From NCBI GenBank assembly GCA_965226945.1, contig OZ245717.1:3658001-3722000 (forward strand): a stretch of 64,000 nt of DNA, written 5' to 3'. This DNA is from SYLG01 sp965226945 (GTDB lineage: Bacteria; Planctomycetota; Planctomycetia; Gemmatales; Gemmataceae). Each line of letters starts with the position of its first letter. The stretch's first letter is position 1. The translations under genes were made by a program, and so were the position numbers. Shown piece after piece: positions 42,901 to 52,500 of the stretch. Under the pieces are notes generated by a model, which saw only the letters and a program-made list of their open reading frames with translations, did not search any database and had not been told where the DNA came from.

Positions 42901-45900
42901 CTATGTGCTCGATCGCAAGGGCCAGAAAAAATACCCCGGAGTCATGATCGATCGGCCTACCTTGCTTTTGAATCCCTGGGCGGTGCGCGAAACGACGACA
43001 GGAGAACAGATCGCGGCGGGCGGCGAAGCCTTTGGCGCCAGGGGGGGAATGGTGCCCCCGCGTTCGGCGGCGCCCGCGCCGGTGGCTACTCCAGGGGCCA
43101 GTTCGGCGGGAACGATCGATTCCTCCGCCTTCGCCGACCTGGATTTTCTTTCCGAAGCCTCGGTGGTGGCAGCCAATCTGGTGCCCAATAAGGAAGGAGT
43201 CATTCGCATTGCCCTGGCCGATCTGGGCAATCATTCGTTGATTCAAGCCGTGGCCTGCGATCCGCTGCAATGCGTGGTCAAGTCGCTGCCGCTACCGGCG
43301 CCTGAACTGAAAATCGTCGACCAGCGGCTGCGCAAGGGGCTGGACCCGGCAGGCAAATTCCTGCGTGAGAAGAAAGTGAGCATTCTCACCAAGGGGGAGC
43401 CGTTCCATCTTGATGATGTCCGTTCCAGCAAATTCGAAATCTACGACAGCCTCGCCAAGGCCCACAACCTCTTTTACACCCTGAACAAGGATGGGGCTCT
43501 TCTTGAGTTTTCGTTCTTGAACCGCTGGTCGAAATTGAAGCCGGAGGAAAAGCGCACCTTGCTTTCGAAATATGGCTGCCATGAATTGCACTTTTTCATT
43601 TATCAAAAAGACCGCCCGTTTTTCGATGAAGTTGTGCGGCCGTTTTTGGCAAATAAGAAAGACAAAACCTTCGTCGATAAATGGCTGCTGGATATTGATC
43701 TGGGCGGTTACCTGGCTCCTTGGGAGTATTCACGCCTCAACACGATGGAGCGCGTGCTGCTCGCGAAGCGGTTCAAGGACGAGCCGGAAAAGACAGCCCG
43801 CCATTTAACCGAAAGGCTGCGCCTTTTGCCCCCGGATATCGAAAAACAGATTGCTTTGTTCGATACGGCCGTCTCCAACAGTGCCCTGGGTGATGCCAGC
43901 GACCTGGGAGAAATGCGCAAGAAATTTGAAGACTCATTGCGCAGTGAAGTCGATGGCAAGAAGCAGCTTGCCGCGGGGATTGCTCCGAACGATGAACGCG
44001 CCCCCATTCCCGGTCCGGGAGGCGTAGGCGGCAAGCCAGGTTTGGGATTTGGGTCTCCCCGGGGAGGCGCCGCGCCAGGAGGCATGGGCGGGGGCGCCCT
44101 GTCCGATGGCGCCCTGAAAAAGGGAGCGCAACTCGATTCCAGTCCCTCCCGGTTTCGCCGTCTGAGCGAGGCAGGCAAAGAAGAGCCCAAGGCAAAAGCC
44201 GCAGCCGACTGGGCTGCCACTCCGGAGAATGCCCGCCAAGGTCAATCGTTCGAGTTCTACGCTCAAAACCGGCAGCTGGCTCTTGGCCGCCAGCTTTATC
44301 GGCCGATCGAAACGACGAAAGAGTATGCGGAAAACAATTATCGCAATTTGCCGATCGCCAATCAAAACGCCGACCTCGTGGGACCAGGCCCGTTCTGGCT
44401 GGACTATGTCAAGCACGACGGCAAGACGCCGTTCTTGTCGAAGAACCTGGCGGCCGCTTCGCGCAATTTCACGGAATCGATTTTCGCGCTGGCGGTGACC
44501 GATCTTCCGTTCGAAGCGGCGAAGCACGAGCTGAAGTTCGATGCGGGGAAATTGACGGTGAATCCGGCTGGATCTGCCATCGCGTTCCATGAAGAGGTAC
44601 GCACCGCCGATGTGGCGCAGGGCCAGGCGGGGATTCTGGTCAGCCAGAATTTCTACAAGTTGGGCGAGCGCTTCAAGGACGAGAACGGCGAGAAGCTCGA
44701 CAAATTCGTGGTCGGCGAATACATCAAGCAGACCGCCTATGGCTGCCAGATCGTGATCACCAACCCGACGTCGTCGCGGCGCAAGTTGACGGTGCTATTG
44801 CAGGTACCGGTCGGTTCGATCCCCTTGAATCCGTCACAGATGACGCGATCGATTCCGCTCGATCTGGAGCCTTACCGCACGCAGACGATCGACTACTCGT
44901 TCTATTTCCCGGTTGCAGGCAACTATGCGCAGTTGCCAGTGCAGGTGAGCGAAAAGGGCAAGAGTGTCGCGGCCGGCGCGGCGACGGCGTTTGTCGTGGT
45001 CGATAAGCCGACGAAGACCGACACGGGCTCGTGGGACTATGTGTCGCAAAACGGCACGGATAAGGAAGTGCTCGACTTCCTCGCACGCGAAAACCTGCAA
45101 GCGCTCAATCTTGACCGGATTGCCTTCCGGATGAAAGATCAGGCCTTCTTCCAGCAAGTGACAGCCCTGCTCACTACGCGGCATGTGTACCAGAACACGC
45201 TCTGGTCTTATGCCCTCATGCATGGCGAACCGGGCACGGTGCAGGAGTTCTTGAAGCACAACGACACGATCGTCAACGATTGCGCGGGTCCGATTCAGAC
45301 GCCGATCTTGACGATCGATCCGGTGGCGCGCTTCCAGTATGAACACCTGGAATACAAACCGCTGGTCAATGCACGGGCCCATGCGCTGGGACCCAAGCGG
45401 CAGATCGTCAACGACCGTCTGGCACAGCAATATCGATCCTTCCTCAAGCTGCTGTCGTATCAGCGCGAGTTGGGCGATGTGGAGAATCTGGCGCTGGTGA
45501 TTTATCTCTTGCAGCAAGACCGGATCGAGGAAGCGAACACGGCCTTCAACAAGGTCGATCCGAACAAGATCCCAAGCAAACTGCCTTACGACTATGCGAA
45601 GGCCTGGTTGATGCTGGCAACGGAGCAACCGGCGAAGGCGCGCGAGATCGCACTGGTGCATGCGAAGCATCCGGTCGATCGTTGGCGCGAGTCGTTCGTG
45701 CGGATCCTCGATCAGGTGAACGAAGCGGAAGGCAAGGAAAACGCGAAGGCGGCCGATCCGGAAAACCGTTCGGATACGCAGGACAAGCTTGCGGCTCAGG
45801 AGCCGAGTTTTGAGTTTGTGATCGAAGGCAGCAAGCTGATGTTGAGCTGGCAAAACCTGAAGGAAGTGACGGTGAATCACTACCTGATGGATGTGGAACT

Positions 45901-46375
45901 GCTCTTCAGCCGCAATCCGTTCGTGCAGCAATCGGGGGGCGAGTTTGCCTTCATCAAGCCGAACCAGACGAAGGTGATCAAGCTGGGTGAGAACAAGGGG
46001 AAGATGGAGATCGCCCTGCCCGCGGATCTGGCGAAGCGGAACTTGCTTGTGGAGATCGCCGCCGCAGGTAAGACGCGCACGGTGGCCTACTACTCCAGTG
46101 CGATGGATCTCAAGATGTTCGAAGGCCAGGGCCAGCTCAAGGTGACGGCGCGGGATGCGGCGACACCGCTCTCGAAGGTGTATGTGAAGGTGTACGCGCG
46201 GCTGGCGGACGGCTCGGTGAAATTCCACAAGGACGGCTACACCGACCTACGTGGCAGATTCGACTACGCGACGGTGAGCACGCCGGAAAAGCAGCCCATC
46301 CAAAGGTTCGCGATCTTGGTCTTGAGCGAAGACCATGGGGCGACCATCAAGGAAACGGCTCCGCCGCAGAGGTAG
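39941..46375 (+). CDS. Giant exported protein, copy 1 of a tandem triplet
   Basis: The 2,144-residue protein begins MRKKLGAMLLSLAGMGTSSQ, a signal peptide, then FALSPDRAKALAQLIPGTED and YYYYHSLNALNQRQ. Residues 30-400 are helical. About 415-520 look like an alpha-2-macroglobulin-type MG beta-sandwich (LMVKVFEVNTGNYYKANLRE, KPGVYIVDFIGSGKSSRALI), followed at 540-900 by further beta-rich parts (VLGRSGEARPDRAIQVALKH, VEIRDLAPGDYELW). A glycine/lysine-rich linker spans about 1,310-1,440. The last 700 residues (from LYRPIETTKEYAENNYRNLP) are almost the same in all three copies and end with a carboxypeptidase-regulatory-like beta domain (KVYARLADGSVKFHKDGYTD). There is no thioester or protease motif. 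I recall the family from other planctomycetes as hypothetical; function unknown. Confidence 0.9.
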   Translation: MRKKLGAMLLSLAGMGTSSQFVVAQGHEPGYIEDFALSPDRAKALAQLIPGTEDYYYYHSLNALNQRQFEKLGTYTKPWLERFGKTQRLIEIETRAALLGYDRDPKKTFDYLRNRIGVHYNHEKEFTGVAPNLPITLDAKLIARETLLAESLRRWSNLDNFEDSALDWLQEVPLNWEKRRNLLQRLTRPDGKNLVELIVQDDEAAHPQAFGAYRVDHLLTIAQLEELVAKKPHWLNQPALVQAWLPKLQPGADSDWRQNPTEITAYLDRLWAFASRLQGVHNSLKVHILYQRLVHDRSRGIFDKARFLTYLALPRRQGYMSKRINESDASLRFAANLGADYHAVTLFPIVGSDEELVRSYLKHFLVEAETTREFEPLIDGDYLRHLFAEVKVENGLGDPERWATLLPPEMFKNLKERIDIEFAPTNKTHFGVDESVVLDVHVKNVPSLMVKVFEVNTGNYYKANLREIDTDINLDGLIANEEKTHSYNDSPLQRVLRRFEFKIDKPGVYIVDFIGSGKSSRALIRKGKLRPLTAITAGGLEVRVLNEKNQLVKDASIWLSGKDYPPDENGVVLLPFSNEPGRRQIILTQNGASSLDSIQHPGEDFQFTAGLHVDRESLLSQRMAKILVRPGLSLAGKPVSLNFLEEVRLRIISTDTNGINATTEVPNFKLLEDRETAHEFRVPEGISRLTVTLEAKVKNLSRGRTDTLQASHAVDLNGILKTEKIEDLHLVRSAEESFIEVLGRSGEARPDRAIQVALKHRDFRELVRVTLKSDAKGRVHLGALAGIVRVEATGSEQTTHSWAIEEDKATPRHLIHALSGEPVILPYMGKLAAADRSEFSLFEIVGGLPKADRFGAIRLNQGMVEIRDLAPGDYELWQKPGPQPIRIRIVRGEIVANHAVGEVRDLRVLPLKTLQIGSMKVEGGDLVIKIENASNFSRVHLFGTRYVPGLSAFDQLDKVQAPQLDGVIPGRSPSVYVTGRNIGDEYRYVLDRKGQKKYPGVMIDRPTLLLNPWAVRETTTGEQIAAGGEAFGARGGMVPPRSAAPAPVATPGASSAGTIDSSAFADLDFLSEASVVAANLVPNKEGVIRIALADLGNHSLIQAVACDPLQCVVKSLPLPAPELKIVDQRLRKGLDPAGKFLREKKVSILTKGEPFHLDDVRSSKFEIYDSLAKAHNLFYTLNKDGALLEFSFLNRWSKLKPEEKRTLLSKYGCHELHFFIYQKDRPFFDEVVRPFLANKKDKTFVDKWLLDIDLGGYLAPWEYSRLNTMERVLLAKRFKDEPEKTARHLTERLRLLPPDIEKQIALFDTAVSNSALGDASDLGEMRKKFEDSLRSEVDGKKQLAAGIAPNDERAPIPGPGGVGGKPGLGFGSPRGGAAPGGMGGGALSDGALKKGAQLDSSPSRFRRLSEAGKEEPKAKAAADWAATPENARQGQSFEFYAQNRQLALGRQLYRPIETTKEYAENNYRNLPIANQNADLVGPGPFWLDYVKHDGKTPFLSKNLAAASRNFTESIFALAVTDLPFEAAKHELKFDAGKLTVNPAGSAIAFHEEVRTADVAQGQAGILVSQNFYKLGERFKDENGEKLDKFVVGEYIKQTAYGCQIVITNPTSSRRKLTVLLQVPVGSIPLNPSQMTRSIPLDLEPYRTQTIDYSFYFPVAGNYAQLPVQVSEKGKSVAAGAATAFVVVDKPTKTDTGSWDYVSQNGTDKEVLDFLARENLQALNLDRIAFRMKDQAFFQQVTALLTTRHVYQNTLWSYALMHGEPGTVQEFLKHNDTIVNDCAGPIQTPILTIDPVARFQYEHLEYKPLVNARAHALGPKRQIVNDRLAQQYRSFLKLLSYQRELGDVENLALVIYLLQQDRIEEANTAFNKVDPNKIPSKLPYDYAKAWLMLATEQPAKAREIALVHAKHPVDRWRESFVRILDQVNEAEGKENAKAADPENRSDTQDKLAAQEPSFEFVIEGSKLMLSWQNLKEVTVNHYLMDVELLFSRNPFVQQSGGEFAFIKPNQTKVIKLGENKGKMEIALPADLAKRNLLVEIAAAGKTRTVAYYSSAMDLKMFEGQGQLKVTARDAATPLSKVYVKVYARLADGSVKFHKDGYTDLRGRFDYATVSTPEKQPIQRFAILVLSEDHGATIKETAPPQR

Positions 46376-46382
46376 TCCATGC

Positions 46383-46417
46383 CCAAGGAGAAAGGGCGGC
46401 AAGCCCTTTCTCCTTGG
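46383..46417 (+). terminator. Hairpin between giant copies 1 and 2
   Basis: CCAAGGAGAAAGGG (46383-46396) pairs perfectly with CCCTTTCTCCTTGG (46404-46417) around a seven-base loop, right after the stop of copy 1. No T run follows, so termination may be partial or the hairpin may protect the RNA end. Confidence 0.6.
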
Positions 46418-46501
46418 CGCGGGCGGCATCCCACTTTTCCCAGGTCTTGGTCTTTTTTGCTCATTGCTCTCCAAGCCTCTTTTTTTTGAAGGTTTCATAT
46501 C

Positions 46502-49500
46502 ATGCGAAAAATCATGCGAAAAAAACTAGGCGCAGTGCTCTTGTCGTTGGCGGGAATGGGGACGAGCACCCAGTTCGTCGCGGCGCAGGGTCACGAGCCG
46601 GGCTACATTGAGGACTTCGCGCTGTCCCCCGATCGTGCCAAGGCTTTGGCGCAGCTCATTCCGGGGACGGAAGATTACTACTACTACCACAGCCTCAATG
46701 CGCTCAATCAGCGTCAATTCGAAAAGCTGGGAACCTACACGAAGCCGTGGCTCGAACGTTTTGGCAAGACCCAGCGGTTGATCGAAATCGAAACGCGCTC
46801 GGCGCTTCTTGGCTACGATCGCGATCCGAAAAAGACCTTCGAATATCTGCGCACGCGCATCGGCGTCCAATACAACCACGAAAAAGAATTCACCGGCGTG
46901 GCACCCAATCTGCCGATCACGCTCGATGCCAAGTTGATCTCGCGCGAGACCCTGCTTGCCGAATCGCTCAGGCGTTGGGCGAATCTGGACAACTTCGAAG
47001 ACTCGGCCCTCGACTGGCTGCAAGAGATACCCCTGAGCTGGGAGAAACGGCGTAACTTGCTGCAGCGGCTTACGCGGCCTGACGGCAAGAACCTGGTCGA
47101 CCTGATTGCGAACGACGACGAACCTTCCCATTCGCAGGCCTTCGGCGCCTACCGCGTCGATCATTTGTTGACCATAGCCCAGTTAGAAGAACTGGTCGCA
47201 AAAAAGCCGGAGTGGCTCAATCAACCGGCGCTGGTGCAAGCCTGGCTACCCAAGTTGCAACCGGGCGCGGATAGCGATTGGCGCCAAAACCCAATCGAGA
47301 TCACGGCGTATCTGGACCGTCTCTGGGCCTTTGCCTCGCGATTGCAAGGCGTTCACAATTCGCTCAAGGTCCACATTCTCTACCATCGGTTGATGCATGA
47401 CCGTAGCCGGGGGATCTTCGACAAGAGCCGCTTTTTGACCTACCTGGCGCTGCCGCGCCGCCAACATTACATGGCGAAGGCGCTCAACGAGTCGGATGTC
47501 TCGCAACGGTTCGCGGCGAATCTGGGGGCCGATTATCAGGCGCAGACGTTGTTCCCGATCGTGGGCTCCGATGAAGAGCTCGTGCGCTCGTACTTGAAGC
47601 ACTTCCTGGTGGAAGCGGAAACGACAAAAGAGTTCGAACCGTTCATCGATGGCGACTACCTGCGTCATCTGTTCGCGGAAGTGAAAGTGGAGAACGGTCT
47701 GGGCGATCCGGAGAGGTGGGCCACGCTCTTGCCGCCCGAGATGTTCAAGAACTTGAAGGAAAGGATCGACATCGATTTCGCGCCGACCAACAAGATGCAT
47801 TTTGGTGTGGACGAAAACGTGGTGCTCGATCTGCATGTGAAGAACGTGCCATCCCTGATGGTGAAGGTGTTCGAGGTCAACACGGGCAATTATTACAAGG
47901 CGAATCTTCGCGAGATCGATACCGACATCAATCTGGATGGCCTGATCGCCAACGAAGAGAAAACGCACGCCTACAACGATTCCCCGCTCCGGCGTGTGCT
48001 GCGCCGTTTTGAATTCAAGATCGACAAGCCGGGTGTTTACATCGTCGACTTCATCGGTTCGGGCAAGTCGAGCCGGGCGCTCGTTCGTAAGGGGAAACTG
48101 CGCCCCTTGGCCAGCGTGACCCCTGGCGGCCTGGCGGTCAGTATTCTCAATGAGAAAAACCAACCGGTGAAGGATGCAACGATCTGGCTGTCCGGCAAGG
48201 ATTACGCACCCAATGACAAGGGAATGGTGCTGTTGCCCTTCAGCACCGAGCCGGGACGCCGGCCAATCATTCTGACTCAGGGCGGCCTTTCCAGCCTCGA
48301 TTCGATTCAACATCCGGGCGAGGATTTTCAGTTCCGTGCCGGGCTGCATATCGATCGCGAAGCGCTGTTGTCGCAGCGGCTGGCCAAGGTTCTGGTCCGG
48401 CCCGGGCTGATGCTGGCCGGTACGCCGGTCTCGCTTAGCCTCATCGAAGAAGTCCGGCTCAGCATCGCAACCACCGACGCCAACGGCATTGCGACCACGA
48501 CCGAAATCCCCAATTTCCCATTGCTTGAAGACCGGGAAACCACGCACGAATTTCGTGTGCCCGAGGGGATCTCCCGTATTGCCGTCACTCTTGAAGGCAA
48601 AATCAAGAACCTGAGCCGCGGCCGCACCGATACGGTGCAAGCGTCGCACGCCATCGCCCTCAATGGTATTCTCAAGACGGAAAAGATTGAAGATTTGCAC
48701 CTGGTGAGATCGGCTGAAGAGTGCTTCATCGAGGTGCTCGGCCGTTCCGGCGAAGCACGGCCCGACCGTCCGATTCAGGTGGCCTTGAAGCATCGCGATT
48801 TCCGCGAACCGGTTCAGGTCACGCTCAAGTCGGACGCCAAGGGGCGCGTCCACCTGGGAGCCCTTGAAGGCATCGTCCGCGTCGATGCGACCGGTTCGGA
48901 ACAAACCGTCCACTCCTGGCCCATTGCCATGGATCAGGCAACGCGACGCGAGATGATCCACGCGAAATCCGGTGAGCCGGTCGTTTTGGCCTACACGGGC
49001 AAGTTGGCGGCGGCCGACCGTAGCGAGTTTTCGCTTTTTGAAATCGTGGGCGGATTGCCCAAGGCCGATCGTTTCGGTGCGATTCGTTTGAGCCAGGGAA
49101 TGGTCGAGATTCGCGATCTGGCCCCTGGCGACTATGAACTCTGGATCAAACCCAGCACGCAACCGATCCGCATTCGAGTGGTCGATGGGGAAGTGATCGC
49201 CAATCATGTCGTGGGAGAAGCCAGGGATTTGCGCGTGCTGCCGCTCAAGCCGCTGCAGATCGCCGAACTGAAGGTGGATGGGACCGATCTGGTCCTCAAG
49301 CTGGAAAATGCCTCGAAGGTCTCGCGCATTCACCTTTTCGGGGTCCGGTATCAGCCGGATTTGAGCGCCTTTGCCCAGTTCAATCAGGTGCGCGCGCCAG
49401 AGCTTGATGGAGTCATCCCTGGGCGATCTCCCTCGGTTTACATCACCGGCCGCAATATCGGCGACGAATACCGGTATGTCCTCGACCGCAAGGGACAGAA

Positions 49501-52500
49501 GAAATATCCCGGCGTGATGATCGATCGGCCGACCTTGCTTCTGAACCCCTGGGCGGTACGGGAAACGACCACGGGCGAACAGGTCGCGGCCGGCGGCGAT
49601 GTCTTTGCTCCCAAGGGAGAGGCCGTGCCCGCGAAATCGGCCGCCGATCCATCGGTCATGGATCTTGCTGCCTCCATCGCTCCGGATGCCACGGCGTTTG
49701 CCGACCTTGATTTCCTGGCGGAAGCTTCTGCGGTCGTGACGAACCTCGTTCCCGACAAGGAGGGGGTTGTGCGAATCGCCCTCAAGGAACTGGGCAATCA
49801 TGTCCTCATTCAGGCGGTGGCTTGCGACCCGTTGCAAACCGTCACCAAAACCGTGCGCTTGCCGGCACCCGACTTGAAGATCATCGATCAGCGCTTGCGC
49901 AAGGGGCTGGACCCGGCAGGCAAATTTCTGCGCGAGAAAAAAGTGAGCATTCTCACCAAGGGGGAGCCCTTTTCGGTCGAAGACATCCGTTCGAGCAAAT
50001 TCGAGATTTATGACACCCTCGCCAAGGTCCACAATCTTTTCTTCACTTTGAATAAGGATGCGGCGCTGGTCGAGTTTTCGTTCCTGGCACGTTGGTCGAG
50101 CCTGAAGCCGGAAGAAAAACGCACCTACCTTTCGAAGCAGGGCTGCCATGAATTGCACTTCTTTATCTATCAAAAAGACCGGGCCTTTTTTGACGAAGTC
50201 GTCAAACCCTTTTTGGCCAATAAAAAGGACAAAACCTTTATTGACAAGTGGCTGCTCGAAATCGACTTAACTAGTTATCTGGCGCCCTGGGAATATTCGC
50301 GCCTCAACACGATGGAACGGGTGCTTTTGGCAAAACGCCTGAAAGATGAGCCGGAAAAGACGGCGCGTCATCTGGAAGAGAGACTGCGATTGCTGCCGCC
50401 GAATATCGAAAGGCAGATCGTGCTGTTCGATACGGCGGTATCCAACGGCGCTCTGGGCGTGGATGGCGCGCTGGATCAGCTTCGGATGGGCCTGGATAAA
50501 TCCGATCTGAAAGAGCGGGAAAAACTGAACGTGTTGAGTGCGACCGCACCGGCGAGTAAGGAAGTGGCGAAGAACATGCCGATGCCCGGTATGGGGGGCG
50601 GGGGTGGATTTGGCGGAGGTCCCGGCGGCCCGCCCAGCGCAGCAGGAGGCATGCCAGGTGGGATGCCTCCTGGGGGAGGCGGCTTTTATGGAATCAATGG
50701 AGGGGGCGCACCTGGCCAAGCCGGCGAGGCGAAAAGTCGTGAGTCCTTGAGGCGTGGCGATAAGCTTGAGGATCGTGCGGGAAGAATGAAATCCTTCGAT
50801 GCCAGGGCGGGTCAAAGCGACCAACCGGCGCCTGGTGAGTGGGGCGATCGCGAATCCGCCATTCAAAACGGCAAGGATCCGCGGTTCGTCTCGCCCAACG
50901 AACTCTACGCGCGCAATCGCCTCGAAGCGTTTGGGCGGCAGCTTTATCGACCGATTGAGACGACGAAGGAGTATGCGGAAAACAATTACCGCAACTTGCC
51001 GATTGTCAATCAAAACGCCGACCTCGTCGGCCCGGGTGCATTCTGGCTGGACTATGTGAAGCACGACGGCAAGACGCCGTTTTTGTCAAAGAACTTGGCG
51101 TCGGCCTCGCGCAACTTCACGGAATCGATTTTCGCGCTGGCGGTGACCGATCTTCCATTCGAAGCGGCGAAGCACGAGCTGAAGTTCGATGCGGGGAAAT
51201 TGACGGTGAATCCGGCTGGATTTGCCATCGCGTTCCATGAAGAGGTACGGACCGCCGATATGGCGCAGGGTCAGGCGGGGATTCTGGTCAGCCAGAACTT
51301 CTACAAGCTGGGGGAGCGTTTCAAGGACGAGAACGGCGAGAAGCTCGATAAGTTCGTGGTAGGCGAGTACATCAAGCAGACGGCGTACGGCTGCCAAATC
51401 GTGATCACGAATCCGACTTCGTCGCGTCGCAAGTTGACGCTTTTATTGCAAGTGCCGGTCGGCTCGATTCCGCTGAACCCCTCGCAGATGACGAGGTCAA
51501 TCCCTCTGGATCTGGAGCCTTATCGGACGCAGACGATCGACTACTCGTTCTATTTCCCGGTTGCGGGGAACTACGCGCAGTTGCCGGTCCAAGTCAGCGA
51601 AAAAAGCAAAAGTGTTGCGGCGGGAGTCGCGACGGCGTTTGCTGTCGTCGACAAGCCGACGAAGACCGACACGGGCTCATGGGACTATGTGTCGCAGAAT
51701 GGCACCGACAAGGAAGTGCTTGATTTCCTTTCGCGGGAAAATCTACAGGCGCTGAATCTGGACCGGATTGCCTTCCGGATGAAAGATCAGGCCTTCTTCC
51801 AGCAAGTGACAGCCTTGCTCGCCACCCGGCACATTTACCAGAACACGCTCTGGTCGTATGCACTGCTTCATGGCGAACCGGGCACGGCCCAAGAGTTCTT
51901 GAAGCACAACGACACGATTGTCAACGATTGCGCGGGCCCGATCCAGACGCCGATCTTGACGATCGATCCGGTGGCGCGGTTCCAGTATGAACACCTGGAA
52001 TACAAACCGCTGGTTAATGCGCGCGCGCATGCGCTGGGGCCCAAACGGCAAATCGTCAACGACCGGCTTGCCCAGCAATACCGATCGTTCCTCAAGCTCT
52101 TGTCGTACCAGCGCGAGCTGGGCGATGTGGAGAATCTTACACTGGTGATTTATCTCTTGCAGCAAGATCGGATCGAGGAAGCGAACACGGCCTTCAACAA
52201 GGTCGATCCAGGAAAGATCCCGAGCAAATTGCCTTACGACTATGCGAAGGCCTGGTTGATGCTGGCGACGGAGCAACCGACAAAAGCAAGAGAAATCGCG
52301 CAGGTGCATGCGAAGCATCCGGTCGATCGCTGGCGCGAATCGTTTGTGCGGATCCTCGACCAAGTGAACGAAGCGGAAGGCAAGGAGAACGCCAAGGCGG
52401 CCGATCCGGAGAACCGCAGCGACACGCAAGACAAGCTTGCGGCGCAGGAGCCGAGCTTTGAGTTTGTGATCGAAGGCAGCAAGCTCATGCTCAGTTGGCA

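Noticed and set aside
47246..50173. 975-codon open frame on the minus strand opposite giant copy 2
   Set aside because: It mirrors the codon bias of the real gene on the plus strand, has no export signal or family motif, and is cut up at the matching places in copies 1 and 3.
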